A stretch of DNA of 64,000 bases, from positions 806,001 through 870,000 of the forward strand of contig OZ242265.1 of the NCBI GenBank assembly GCA_965207165.1, written 5' to 3'. The stretch is from JAAXHV01 sp965207165 (GTDB lineage: Bacteria > Pseudomonadota > Gammaproteobacteria > Eutrophobiales > Eutrophobiaceae). The notes below the pieces were generated by a model, which did no database searches, was not told the DNA's origin, and saw nothing but the letters and a program-made list of their open reading frames with translations. Shown piece by piece: positions 44,348-53,888 of the stretch (the stretch's first letter is position 1; each line of letters begins with the position of its first letter). A program made the position numbers and the translations under genes.

Positions 44348-45214
44348 ATGGAATACTACAGTCCGACGGATCTCAACGAGGCCTACGCTCTGCTGGATAA
44401 ATACGGCGAGGACGCCATTCCCATCGCCGGGAGTACATTTTACATGGGCCACCGGGAAGAACTGTTCGATGAGGTGGAAGCGGTGGTCAATATCAAGCAA
44501 CTGGGCTTGAGTTATATCAGGCAGGACGGTGATGGCCTGCATATCGGCGCCACGACCACGTTGAACGAGATATTTGCCCATGGTCTTACCCGCAAGGGCC
44601 CGTTCGGCATCCTGGCAACAACCGTACAGGAGTTGAATATCAATGAAGTGAGAAATATGGCTACCATCGGCGGTGAGGTATGCATCGCCGGCGAGGTGGA
44701 CATGCCGACAACCTTGCTGGCCTATGATGCCGATATCGTCATCGGCGGCAGCAAGGGAGTACGCCGGATGTCCATGGCTGATTTCCATATCGGCTACCTG
44801 AACAATGCCCTGGAACCGGGCGAGATGGTGCTTGAAGTCCAGCTTCCGCAGCCGCCCGCAAACACCGGCGGGGGATTTGCAAAGTTCGAAAGAACCGCGG
44901 CAGACCTGCCCATCGTCAACGTGGCGACCCGGATATCGCTGGATGACGCCGGGGTCTGTACGGACGCAAGAGTGGTTGCCGGAGCGGCCACCCTGTCCGG
45001 CATACCCGAACGCTCCGGCGCAGCGGAAGCCGCGCTGCTCAACCAGGTGATTGACGCTGCGCTGATTGAAGCGGCCGCTGCTGCGTCCGCCGATGTAGCG
45101 TGTATCAATGATTTCCGGGTGTCTGCGGAAATCCGTAGTCTCTGGGTGAAGTGCGGCATCGAAGACGCGTTAGAACGGGCTGTCGCAGCAGTCCGGCAGG
45201 GAGAACAATCGTGA
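44348..45214 (+). CDS. FAD-binding medium subunit of molybdenum hydroxylase (CoxM-like)
   Basis: The 288-residue protein has the FAD-binding PIAGSTFYMGHREE region at residues 20-35 and the TIGGEVCIAGEVDMP turn, where the family has TxGGNL-type FAD contacts. It transfers electrons from the Fe-S subunit to FAD. Its stop overlaps the CoxS GTG by 4 nt (GTGA). Confidence 0.92.
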   Translation: MEYYSPTDLNEAYALLDKYGEDAIPIAGSTFYMGHREELFDEVEAVVNIKQLGLSYIRQDGDGLHIGATTTLNEIFAHGLTRKGPFGILATTVQELNINEVRNMATIGGEVCIAGEVDMPTTLLAYDADIVIGGSKGVRRMSMADFHIGYLNNALEPGEMVLEVQLPQPPANTGGGFAKFERTAADLPIVNVATRISLDDAGVCTDARVVAGAATLSGIPERSGAAEAALLNQVIDAALIEAAAAASADVACINDFRVSAEIRSLWVKCGIEDALERAVAAVRQGEQS

Positions 45215-45690
45215 ATGCGATCAATTTGAAGATAAACAATGAGCACTATGATGTGCTGGTAAAACCGCACTGGTCCCTGGCCTACGTCATCAGGGAAAAG
45301 GTGGGGTTAACCGGGACAAAAACCGGTTGCGAGATGGGTACCTGCGGTTCATGCACCCTGCTGCTGGACGACAAACCGGTCTTTTCCTGCCTGAGGATGG
45401 CCATTGACGCACAGGGTTGCGACATACGCACCATCGAAGGAGTGGAAGAGGAAAATAATGGCGAACTGCACCCCCTGCAGGAAGCCTTTATCCAGGACCA
45501 CGGTATGCAATGCGGGTTCTGCACGCCCGGAATGATTATCGCAGCCAAGTACCTGCTGGAGCACAACCCGGACCCGACCGAACAGGAGGTGCGCGAAGCC
45601 ATAGGCGGGCATTTGTGCCGTTGCGGCACCTATATCAGGATTGTGCGTTCCATATTGAACGCGGCTGCAGTGATGCGTGCCGGCAATTGA
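45211..45690 (+). CDS. 2Fe-2S small subunit of molybdenum hydroxylase (CoxS-like)
   Basis: The 159-residue protein starts at the GTG that overlaps the CoxM stop. Both 2Fe-2S clusters are complete: GCEMGTCGSCTLLL with VFSC for the plant-type cluster, then CGFCTPGM and LCRCGTY for the second. It carries electrons between the Mo cofactor and FAD. The large subunit follows after 52 nt. Confidence 0.95.
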   Translation: MNAINLKINNEHYDVLVKPHWSLAYVIREKVGLTGTKTGCEMGTCGSCTLLLDDKPVFSCLRMAIDAQGCDIRTIEGVEEENNGELHPLQEAFIQDHGMQCGFCTPGMIIAAKYLLEHNPDPTEQEVREAIGGHLCRCGTYIRIVRSILNAAAVMRAGN

Positions 45691-45742
45691 AAAAGACGGC
45701 CAAGGTTTGAAATATCACAATTAGAGATAGAGGTAGTAAAAA

Positions 45743-48049
45743 ATGACAACTGAAACGTCCGTGATCGGCAAGAGTTTACCCATGCTGGATGCTTACGAAA
45801 AAGTAACCGGCAAGTTGAAATACGCCGGTGACATGCCGGCGCATCATCGCATGCACTATGCCAAGGTGCTGCGCAGTCCCTATGCGCATGCGCGGGTCGT
45901 TGCGATCGATACATCTGCAGCAGAGGCGTTGCCGGGGGTCAGTGCGGTGATCACCCACCAGGACGATATTACCGGCAAACAAAAGACCTGCGGCACGCCC
46001 TGGGTGGATCCCAGTTTCAACTTTCGCGGCCCCATGATTTCAGAGGAGGTCTGTTTTGTCGGTGACGAGGTTGCAGCCGTATCGGCAGTGGACGAAGACG
46101 TCGCCAGGGAAGCCCTGAAATTAATCGAGGTGGAGTACGAGGAACTGCCGGCGGTGTTCGACCTGGAAGAAGCCATGCGCGCGGACGCGCCGCAGGTCCG
46201 TCCCTGGGGCCCCAATACCCTGCCGCCGTCGTTATTCGAGTGGGGCGACATCGAGCAGGGTTTTGCCGAGGCGGACATGATCCTCGAAAACCGGGTAACC
46301 ATGGGCAACCAGCAGCATGCGCCGCTGGACCGGAATGCCTGTATTGCCAGCTGGGAGGGAGACAGGCTCTCTGTCTGGACTTCAACCCAGGCGCTGTTCT
46401 GGATGCGGGATGCACTGACCGACTTCTTTGACCTGTCTCCCAGCAAGGTGCGGGTGTACAGCACGCCTACCGGCGGTTCTTTCGGACTCTGGTGGGGGAA
46501 CAACTTCATGTTCCTGGCTGCCGCACTGGCGCGCAAGTCGAAACGCCCGGTACGCCTGGTATTGACGCGGGATGAGGTGCAGACGACCGTGAAGCGGCGC
46601 GAACGGCCGCTTATCGACGTGAAGATAGGGCTGACCAAAGACGGCCGGATCACCGCCCAGTCATTTCGCCATATCCTGGATAACGGCGCTTACGGCAACA
46701 AGTTCGACCCCTACCAGTCCGTCGCGGATATCTATACCACCGAACATGGCCGGGTGGAGTTTATCGGCGTGGCGACCAACCTGGTGACAGCCGGGTGCAT
46801 GCGCGGGGTCGGAGACCTGACCCTGGCCTACGCCATTGAACAGACTGTGGACATGGCCGCGGAAAAGCTCGATATGGACCCGGTCGAGTTTCACCTGATG
46901 AACCACTGGAAGACCGGCGATATCTGCCATACTTCCCAGGAGGTCGTATTCGCCAAACTGTTGTTCAACAAAAACCCGCAGGTCGAACTGACCAGTTCCG
47001 GACTGGCCGAATGTATTACCCGGGGCGCCGAGGCCATTGACTGGAACAACAAGTGGAAGGGCTGGGGCAAGCCGTCTGCGCTGGAAGGGCACAAGGTGCG
47101 CGGTATCGGCATGGGCATATCAACCCACATCAGCGGTCTGGCCTTTTTCGGATTTAACGGCATCACCGTCAAGGTCAACCCGGACGGCACCATGGCGTTG
47201 ACCACGGGTATCGGCCGTATGGGACAGGCCGGCGACACGACCCAGGCCATGGTCTGCGCCGAGGTCATGGGGGTGGAACTGGAAGATATTAACGTTATCG
47301 ACGGCGACTCCGAGGTGTGCGGACATACCATGGTCACCTTCGGCAGCAACGGGATGCACATGGTTGCCCGCGCCACCAAGGCCGCTGCCGAGCATGCACG
47401 GGAACAATTGCTTGAATACGCGGCAAAACACCTTGAGGCCAATGCGGCGGACCTGGATATCAAGGACCGCAGGGTCTTCGTCAAAGGCAGCGAGGAGCGT
47501 GGCGTTACCCTCAAGGAACTGATGAGCACGCCTATCTATGAATACCTCGCGCCGCCGGAAGTGATAGGCAGCGCTTCGAAAGGGGTAGAGTTCGAGAAGG
47601 CGGGCAAAATGATGATGGCGGATTTCGCCGAGGTCGAGATCGATACCCGCACTGCGCAAATGAAGCTGCTTAAATTTGTCGCGGTGCATGACAGCGGCAC
47701 CATCGTCAACCCGGCGGTATGCGAGAACCAGGTGGCCGGCGGCTACTACCAGTCAATGGGCTTCTCCACCACCGAGCACCTGGTATTCGACGATGAGACG
47801 GGCGCCATCCTCAACCCGAATTTCATGGATTACAAACTGATGGGACCCCTGGACATGCCTGATCCGGAGATCATGTTCGAAGAAGTATACGATGAACACG
47901 GGCCGTTCGGGGCAAAGGGAATAGGCGAAGGCGTCACCTGCGCGGTGCCGATTGCAATATCGAACGCCGTGTACAACGCCATCGGGGCGCGCATTGACCC
48001 GCCCATTACGCCGGACAAGATACTGCAGGCTCTGAAGCCTAAAACATGA
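45743..48049 (+). CDS. Molybdenum hydroxylase large subunit (CoxL/XDH-like), not CO dehydrogenase
   Basis: The 768-residue protein belongs to the xanthine dehydrogenase family. It has TPTGGSFG near residue 240, VTAGCMRGVGDLTLAYAIEQ and, near the end, FGAKGIGEGVTCAVPIAIS with the catalytic Glu. CO dehydrogenase active-site loops (AYXCSFR or AYRGAGR) are absent; MRGVGD stands in their place. It therefore hydroxylates some other compound, likely an N-heterocycle. The last bases overlap the GntR ATG (ATGA). Confidence 0.92.
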   Translation: MTTETSVIGKSLPMLDAYEKVTGKLKYAGDMPAHHRMHYAKVLRSPYAHARVVAIDTSAAEALPGVSAVITHQDDITGKQKTCGTPWVDPSFNFRGPMISEEVCFVGDEVAAVSAVDEDVAREALKLIEVEYEELPAVFDLEEAMRADAPQVRPWGPNTLPPSLFEWGDIEQGFAEADMILENRVTMGNQQHAPLDRNACIASWEGDRLSVWTSTQALFWMRDALTDFFDLSPSKVRVYSTPTGGSFGLWWGNNFMFLAAALARKSKRPVRLVLTRDEVQTTVKRRERPLIDVKIGLTKDGRITAQSFRHILDNGAYGNKFDPYQSVADIYTTEHGRVEFIGVATNLVTAGCMRGVGDLTLAYAIEQTVDMAAEKLDMDPVEFHLMNHWKTGDICHTSQEVVFAKLLFNKNPQVELTSSGLAECITRGAEAIDWNNKWKGWGKPSALEGHKVRGIGMGISTHISGLAFFGFNGITVKVNPDGTMALTTGIGRMGQAGDTTQAMVCAEVMGVELEDINVIDGDSEVCGHTMVTFGSNGMHMVARATKAAAEHAREQLLEYAAKHLEANAADLDIKDRRVFVKGSEERGVTLKELMSTPIYEYLAPPEVIGSASKGVEFEKAGKMMMADFAEVEIDTRTAQMKLLKFVAVHDSGTIVNPAVCENQVAGGYYQSMGFSTTEHLVFDDETGAILNPNFMDYKLMGPLDMPDPEIMFEEVYDEHGPFGAKGIGEGVTCAVPIAISNAVYNAIGARIDPPITPDKILQALKPKT

Positions 48050-48705
48050 GACAAGATATAGACGTTGCTGCAGAACAACTGAAACGGGACATACTCCAGG
48101 GACGCTTTGTCCCCGGACAACGCCTGGTGGAAGTGGATTTGATGTCCCACCTGGATATAACCCGGGGCAGGGTGCGTGACGTATTTAAACGCCTGCAGGC
48201 TGAAGGGATCGTGCAACTGGACAAGAACCGGGGCGCTTCGGTGAGGAAGGTTTCGCGTGAGGAGGTATACAACATTTTTGAGGTGCTGGAAGAGGTTTCC
48301 ATCCTGATCATCAGGAAGATCGGCAGCCGGAGTGAGGATGAGGTGATGCGCCGATATCTGGGGGAGTCTCTTGCTGCTGCCCGGAAATTCCATGACCGGT
48401 CGGTCAATATCATCAGGGTGCTCGACTACATGGATGAGAATGCCCGGTTCTGGGGGGACCTGGCTGACCTGGCCGGCAATCCGGTGCTGTCGGACATCAG
48501 GATACGCCTGCAGGCCCCGTTATTCAGGCTCGCAATGGAGGGATTGACGGTCAGCGGCAGCCATGAGCAATGGATAGCCGGGCATGAAGAGATAATTTCC
48601 GCCCTGCTCGACAGCGATATCACACAGGCGACGCGCCATGCGAGAACATCCATGCACGATGTCTGGAAAGCTATCCTGGAGTTGCCCGACAGCGCGTTTG
48701 CCTGA
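48046..48705 (+). CDS. GntR-family regulator with FCD-like domain
   Basis: The 219-residue protein has a winged helix-turn-helix (GRFVPGQRLVEVDLMSHLD and ITRGRVRDVFKRLQAEGIV) and an FCD-like helical domain with GHEEIISALL; the first FCD histidine is absent (NARFWGDL). It overlaps the hydroxylase gene by 4 nt, so it is co-expressed and probably controls this operon. No clear palindrome was found near its own operon start. Confidence 0.9.
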   Translation: MRQDIDVAAEQLKRDILQGRFVPGQRLVEVDLMSHLDITRGRVRDVFKRLQAEGIVQLDKNRGASVRKVSREEVYNIFEVLEEVSILIIRKIGSRSEDEVMRRYLGESLAAARKFHDRSVNIIRVLDYMDENARFWGDLADLAGNPVLSDIRIRLQAPLFRLAMEGLTVSGSHEQWIAGHEEIISALLDSDITQATRHARTSMHDVWKAILELPDSAFA

Positions 48706-48740
48706 TAACCATTCGGTCGGCGCCCGCTAGTGCCGCGGAT

Positions 48741-50027
48741 TCAGATGGCGTTTGTATAAGTATAGATACTGAGCGCCAGGATACAGACGATCAGCATGGT
48801 AAACGCATAGCCCAGGTTCCCGCGCATTATCGAAAAGGAAGAAATCCCGAACCGGCCCTGCAGGGTCAGGTTAACCCCGGAAAACGGGGAGGCGACAATG
48901 CTGTTCCCCCACATCATCATCATTGCCACGCCCAGCAGGTTGACGTTGTATGAGGTATTGACAAGCAGGCTTCCCACGATTGAAATCGTGATGATTGGGT
49001 GCACGCCGACCAGTGAAAACAGCATCGCTGCCAGGATAAAACCGCCGGCGACCAGCGGTGAGACGTCCGCTATGCCAAGAGAGATATCGCTGCTGAGCAA
49101 CAGGGTGGATATACCGGTAGACATGACCCCTGCGGCCAGGAACAGCATCAGTTCACGGTATATATTCGGCAGGCCGGTAGCAATGTGCCCCCCAATTTGC
49201 TGTATTGCGGTGGACGGGTTGCGGATAACAAGAACCAGCAGGGCGAGCAGGAAGGAAAGGATCGTTATCAGGGTAAGGACGGGAAAAGCCGGAAACAGTT
49301 TATTTAACACGATAACTGCTATCGACAGCAGCAAAGGAATAAACAGCGCTTCGAAGCGAAGGGGATAGCCGCAGGTATCGTGGCTTTCCTTATCTCGCAC
49401 CAGTTGCCAGGTAGTAATCAGCAAACCGGCCAAGGCAACAGGAATACCCGCCAGCACCAGGGTGATGAAGTCGGAACCGGGTGCGTAGACCAGGGCGGTA
49501 GCGATGGAGACATAGAATGGCGACCAGTAACAGCCGCTACAGAATGAGCGGGAAAACAGGATTACCTGCAAGCGGTTGATCTTTGCCGCCTGTTCCATGC
49601 GGTTGCCGAATATCATGACCGCGGACAGGTTGATTACCGATGCGAACAGGTGCAAGCCCCAGGCAGTTTTTACCAGGGCTTTTATTCCCCTGGGGATTGG
49701 ATCTGTTTCCTGGTCACCCGGCCCTGTTATCAGGCGCAGGAAAGTTACCGAGGCGATCAGGGCGACCACGTGGATATTTGCCGAAACTGCCCTGGTCAGA
49801 TCCAGGTGAATGCCGTTCAGTATCACCCATGCTATGCATCCCGATCCGATAGCCAGCATCCCGGATATCTGGTACACCATGGTCCGGGGCAACTGGTGAA
49901 ACAACATCACAGCCGCCAGCCAGCCGGCAAGACCGGGCCAGAGTGGGGAGACCAGGGAAGAGGACGCTGACACAACTGCCAGCACTGCCATGGTAAACAG
50001 GAGAGCGCCCGGCAGTTTAGCCTGCAT
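48741..50027 (-). CDS. Polytopic membrane transporter of unknown type
   Basis: The 428-residue protein has about eleven to twelve membrane helices. The pattern GVHPIITISIVGSLL and MMWGNSIVASPFSGVN recalls ion-transporter-superfamily permeases that move anions or carboxylates, with two re-entrant-like Gly/Ser-Pro stretches. I cannot assign a family. It is convergent with the GntR gene and followed by an alpha/beta hydrolase gene facing the same way. Confidence 0.75.
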   Translation of the reverse strand: MQAKLPGALLFTMAVLAVVSASSSLVSPLWPGLAGWLAAVMLFHQLPRTMVYQISGMLAIGSGCIAWVILNGIHLDLTRAVSANIHVVALIASVTFLRLITGPGDQETDPIPRGIKALVKTAWGLHLFASVINLSAVMIFGNRMEQAAKINRLQVILFSRSFCSGCYWSPFYVSIATALVYAPGSDFITLVLAGIPVALAGLLITTWQLVRDKESHDTCGYPLRFEALFIPLLLSIAVIVLNKLFPAFPVLTLITILSFLLALLVLVIRNPSTAIQQIGGHIATGLPNIYRELMLFLAAGVMSTGISTLLLSSDISLGIADVSPLVAGGFILAAMLFSLVGVHPIITISIVGSLLVNTSYNVNLLGVAMMMMWGNSIVASPFSGVNLTLQGRFGISSFSIMRGNLGYAFTMLIVCILALSIYTYTNAI

Positions 50028-50072
50028 ATTTCACCAGTCTACGCGCCTCACTTGTCTTGATGTGGTTTAAGC

Positions 50073-50900
50073 TCAGTCCATTTCAAGCAGAAAGTCGGTA
50101 ACCAGTTTGTTGAAACGCTGATTATGCTCTATCTGGGTCCAGTGTCCGCAGTTGCCGAATATGTGCAGTTGCGAGTTTTTGATGCATTTGAACAACTGTT
50201 CCGAGCAGGACACCGGGATGATGCGGTCATCCCGTCCGTGGATGATCAGGGTCTCATGTTCGATGTTGCTGACGTCGGCTTCGCTGCTGCAGATTTTCCT
50301 GATACCTTCCTGGCGCGGTGCCGGGAACATGGCTGCGTAAGCCTCCTGTACGCCCGGCCGGAGACCGGCTTCATACCTGAGTTGGGCCAGTTCATCCGTG
50401 ACCAGTTCACGGTTGTAGGCAAACAGGTCCAGCAATCTGCGCATATTGTCCAGGGAGGGTGTATAACCCCAGGTCAGGTCCAGACCTTCCGTCAACTCGA
50501 ATTCAAGACCGACACTGCCCATCAGCACCAGGCGGGAGACCCGTTCGGGCGCATGAACCGCCAGCGCAACAGCCAGCGAGCCGCCAAAGGAATTGCCGAC
50601 CACGTGGGCCTGTTCGAGCTCCATGGCGTCCAGGAAATCCAGCGCGTGCCGGAGCCAGGTTTCCATGTCGTAACGGATATCGTCAGGCCGCTCGGTAAAC
50701 CCGAAACCGACGATATCCGGTGCGATAACGCGAAAATTGTCCGCCAGGTGGGGAATCACCAGGCGCCAGTTCGCCCAGGCGCTGACGCCGGGACCAGATC
50801 CGTGCAGGAGCAGCACGGGAGCGCCTTGACCCTGGTCATGGTAGTTCGTAGCGATCCCGCCGGAATTGATTGATAAGCCGATTTCAGGAGAGGTAGTCAT
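50073..50900 (-). CDS. Alpha/beta hydrolase, meta-cleavage-product type
   Basis: The 275-residue protein has HGSGPGVSAWANWRL (the family oxyanion region), the nucleophile elbow GNSFGG, Asp in GRDDRIIP and His in GHWTQIEH. The HGSGPGVSAW block is the hallmark of C-C hydrolases acting on ring-cleavage products (BphD/XylF/HsaD). It suggests an aromatic meta-cleavage route, although no extradiol dioxygenase is in the window. Confidence 0.85.
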   Translation of the reverse strand: MTTSPEIGLSINSGGIATNYHDQGQGAPVLLLHGSGPGVSAWANWRLVIPHLADNFRVIAPDIVGFGFTERPDDIRYDMETWLRHALDFLDAMELEQAHVVGNSFGGSLAVALAVHAPERVSRLVLMGSVGLEFELTEGLDLTWGYTPSLDNMRRLLDLFAYNRELVTDELAQLRYEAGLRPGVQEAYAAMFPAPRQEGIRKICSSEADVSNIEHETLIIHGRDDRIIPVSCSEQLFKCIKNSQLHIFGNCGHWTQIEHNQRFNKLVTDFLLEMD

Positions 50901-51010
50901 CTCGGTGTCCTTGTTATGGGTTCTTTTTGTCGATTATTATATAAAGAATCGATATTCTATCAGTATTGTTTCCATGTTGGGGAACGCAAACTATCCTGAG
51001 GCCGACGGCA

Positions 51011-51739
51011 ATGAAAAGCACAGACAAGAAACATTTTGTCCTGGTACACGGCGCCTGGCACGGCGCCTGGTGCTGGGAGAAGGTAACGCCGCTGATCAGT
51101 AAAGCAGGCCACGAAGCACATGTGCTTGACCTGCCGGGACTGGGTAATGATCCCGCGCCGATTGCGGATATTACCCTGGATTCCTACGTGAATGCCGTGA
51201 GGGATTTAATCCTGACGATAGATCATGACGTGATACTGGTGGGGCACAGCATGGGCGGACTGGTCATTACCCAGACTGCGGAACTGGTTCCCGACAGGAT
51301 ACGCGCTCTGGGTTACCTGGCTGCATTCTCCCCTGCAGACGGTGAATCCCTGTTCCAGCATGCCATGGCCGATACTGAATCCCACGTCACGCGGTTCAAC
51401 CAGGTAAACGAGGCAGAGGGGTATTTCACCATTCCGCCTGACAAGCTGCCGGACTGTTTCTACGGCTTGTGCAGCGAGGAAGATACCCGTAACGCCATCG
51501 CCAGGTTGCGCCCGCAACCGTTGGCCCCGTTAGTGCAGACCGTCAGCATCACCCCGGAAAATTACGGCCGGGTGCGCCGTTGCTACATCGAATGCACCAA
51601 GGACCAGGCCCTGACCTGGCCCATGCAGCAGCAGATGCAGAAAAAGGCCAGGCTGGATGCGTTGCTCACGCTGGAAACGGACCATTCGCCGTTTTATGCC
51701 TGCCCTGAAGACCTGGTTGATTGCCTGATCAGGCTATGA
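51011..51739 (+). CDS. Alpha/beta hydrolase, methylesterase-like
   Basis: The 242-residue protein from the ATG at 51011 has GAGG about 9 nt upstream; a longer in-frame start at 50966 has no support. The fold shows LVHGAWHGAWCW, GHSMGG and the terminal His in ETDHSPFY. This matches the EstC/plant methylesterase-hydroxynitrile lyase branch. It hydrolyses small esters or amides. It is divergent from the meta-cleavage-type hydrolase. Confidence 0.88.
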   Translation: MKSTDKKHFVLVHGAWHGAWCWEKVTPLISKAGHEAHVLDLPGLGNDPAPIADITLDSYVNAVRDLILTIDHDVILVGHSMGGLVITQTAELVPDRIRALGYLAAFSPADGESLFQHAMADTESHVTRFNQVNEAEGYFTIPPDKLPDCFYGLCSEEDTRNAIARLRPQPLAPLVQTVSITPENYGRVRRCYIECTKDQALTWPMQQQMQKKARLDALLTLETDHSPFYACPEDLVDCLIRL

Positions 51740-51779
51740 AGTGATTATGATCCACCTGGAAATTACAAGGATATGCGGA

Positions 51780-53258
51780 TCAATATCTTTCGAAGTACTC
51801 CTGGTGTTCCCATTCGGTGACAGTTGATAGAAACCGGTGTATTTCGTGTTGTTTCAGCCCCAGGTAATAATTGATAAAGACTTCACCGAAAGAATCCTTG
51901 AACAGTTTCGATTCCGATAGCGCTGTGACCGCTTCCATCAGGCTTCTGGGCAATGCCGGCTTCTCAACCTGGGAATACGGGTCGCTTACCGGCGGTCCTG
52001 GGTCGCGTTTCAATTTCAACCCATCGAGTCCGGCTGCCACCTGTGAGGCGATGAACAGGTAGGGATTTGCGGCCGGCTCACCCGAGCGGTTTTCAATATG
52101 GGTGACCGGATCGTCGCCGCCACCAACCAGACGCAAATACGCGGCTTTGTTATCCACCGACCATACTGCGCGATTAGGCGCCAGGGGGTTTGCGTTGAGG
52201 CGTTTATAGCCGTTAATAGTAGGATTTGAAAAAGCCGTACTAGCTGCAGAATGGGCAATCAAGCCCCCGACATAATGTTGTCCGGTATCCGACAACAAGT
52301 CTCCGCGTTGACGGGTGGCAAACGCATTATTCCCATCGTCAATACCAGCTAACGATTGATGGAGATGCCAGCCTGATGAATAAACATTAGGTAGTGCAGG
52401 CTTGCACATAAACGTGACCAGACAGTTATTATGGCGAGCCACCTGTTTCAATGTCGAGCGTAAAAGTATCATCGCATCGGCCGCGTCAAGAGCAGGCAAT
52501 GGATCCAAAGTGATTTCACACTGTCCAGGCCCCCACTCATCCTCCATGGACCGGACCGGCAAGCCCAGGGCATGAAGATGTTCATAGAATGGATACATTA
52601 TCGGCGCATGAATATCGATTTCCTGTTCCGACTGGTATTGATAACCATGGCCCAATGGTTTTACCGAAGGAGGAACTGCCGGTTGAGTCGATGCGTCCAT
52701 GGTAAGGTTGGCATCGTCTATCTGGAACAGGTGAAATTCAACTTCAAGACCGATGACCAGTTTATATCCTGCGTTTTCCAGCTGTTCGAGTTGTCTGTAT
52801 AACAACGTGCGGGGCGATAACGGCATCGGCTTGCCGGATTTCAGGTACAGGTCACACATTATCCATCCTGTATCCGGGACCCATGGCAACACACGGAAAG
52901 TGCCGGGGTCAGGCACCATCAACATATCACCGGCCCCTCCCATCTCTTCATTGCCAAAACCGCCGTCATCAGTAAATACGGGCAGGTAAATGTTATTGGC
53001 AGAATCCATGGCAAAAGGTGCGTGAGTGGTTGCAATACCGTTATGGAATGAAGTGAGAAAACGTGCTACAGGCAACACCTTGCCACGGCAGATGCCGTGT
53101 TGGTCACTGTATATCACACGCACGAAACGCAAATCTTTTTCCTTGATTTCGTCAGCGATTTTTTGCGCAGAGTTGCGCTGGTCGGCATCCCAGAGGTTGT
53201 GCCGGTTGATAAAATCAGTGCGTCCTATCGACGCTGCGTTTTGCGTATGTTGTGGCAT
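51780..53258 (-). CDS. Glutamine-synthetase-like ligase (gamma-glutamyl-amine type)
   Basis: The 492-residue GS-superfamily protein has GLEVEFHLF, EDEWGPGQCEITLDP and SGWHLHQSLAG, with ENRSGEPAANPYLF carrying the Arg and Glu of the ATP/glutamate site. Related ligases gamma-glutamylate amines: PuuA (putrescine), IpuC, and the GS-like subunit of aniline dioxygenase systems (TdnQ/AtdA1). It is the last gene of the sigma-54 operon and lies 20 nt after the Rieske beta gene. That arrangement suggests amine activation before ring oxidation. Confidence 0.85.
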   Translation of the reverse strand: MPQHTQNAASIGRTDFINRHNLWDADQRNSAQKIADEIKEKDLRFVRVIYSDQHGICRGKVLPVARFLTSFHNGIATTHAPFAMDSANNIYLPVFTDDGGFGNEEMGGAGDMLMVPDPGTFRVLPWVPDTGWIMCDLYLKSGKPMPLSPRTLLYRQLEQLENAGYKLVIGLEVEFHLFQIDDANLTMDASTQPAVPPSVKPLGHGYQYQSEQEIDIHAPIMYPFYEHLHALGLPVRSMEDEWGPGQCEITLDPLPALDAADAMILLRSTLKQVARHNNCLVTFMCKPALPNVYSSGWHLHQSLAGIDDGNNAFATRQRGDLLSDTGQHYVGGLIAHSAASTAFSNPTINGYKRLNANPLAPNRAVWSVDNKAAYLRLVGGGDDPVTHIENRSGEPAANPYLFIASQVAAGLDGLKLKRDPGPPVSDPYSQVEKPALPRSLMEAVTALSESKLFKDSFGEVFINYYLGLKQHEIHRFLSTVTEWEHQEYFERY

Positions 53259-53278
53259 CGGCGTTGGTGCGGTACCCG

Positions 53279-53881
53279 TTATAGAAAGAAAGTATTGTTC
53301 TCTTGCGGCAGGTCGGCATCAATTAGATTGATCTGTTTGACCGTTATCAGCCAGTTATTGCCGTAGTTCTTGAGCGCATAACCGCACCACCCTGACAGGA
53401 TTCGGTGCCGTCCCCTGACGAGTGCGTCAATCAAAAAATTTGCTCTTGCCAGCATCTGCTTGTCTGTTCCGTGCCAGAACTCAATATTGCTGAGCAGGTG
53501 GCGCGTGCGTACGGGCGGGATCATTGAATATGCGAAACCGGTCTGAATTCGAGCCACACGATCCTCGAGGCGGCGGCGGTCCTGAAACTCCAGTGTGACG
53601 TCTTTACGGGGGTCTGACATGGAGTTTATGGAGGGTATCCAGTAAATACATTCCTTGTCGTAGCAATCCAGCCAGCTTTCCAGTTGCAACTCATCTGCAA
53701 ACCTGGCCTCCGCATAGAGTATTGCTTCACAGTCCAGGCGTGCGGTTTCATCCGGGCGCTCAACAACTTGAATCGGTTTTGCACGTTGCCATTCCCGCGC
53801 CAGAGAGAGGAGCCATTCGTATAATGTATCATCAACGTAGTATGAAGTTTGTGTCGATGTGTCGTGCTGAGGTGTTGCCAT
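53279..53881 (-). CDS. Rieske dioxygenase beta subunit
   Basis: The 200-residue protein from the ATG at 53881 is preceded by AGGG; a TTG at 53908 would overlap the alpha gene. It has the NTF2-like fold of ring-hydroxylating oxygenase beta subunits (LYAEARFADELQLESWLDCY, YWIPSINSMSDP, RTRHLLSNIEFW). It lies 7 nt downstream of the alpha gene and upstream of the GS-like gene. No ferredoxin or reductase follows. Confidence 0.9.
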   Translation of the reverse strand: MATPQHDTSTQTSYYVDDTLYEWLLSLAREWQRAKPIQVVERPDETARLDCEAILYAEARFADELQLESWLDCYDKECIYWIPSINSMSDPRKDVTLEFQDRRRLEDRVARIQTGFAYSMIPPVRTRHLLSNIEFWHGTDKQMLARANFLIDALVRGRHRILSGWCGYALKNYGNNWLITVKQINLIDADLPQENNTFFL

Positions 53882-53888
53882 CGGACAC

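Noticed and set aside
45743..48049. Aerobic carbon monoxide dehydrogenase (CoxL)
   Set aside because: Neither form I (AYXCSFR) nor form II (AYRGAGR) active-site motif is present, and the neighbours are amide hydrolases.
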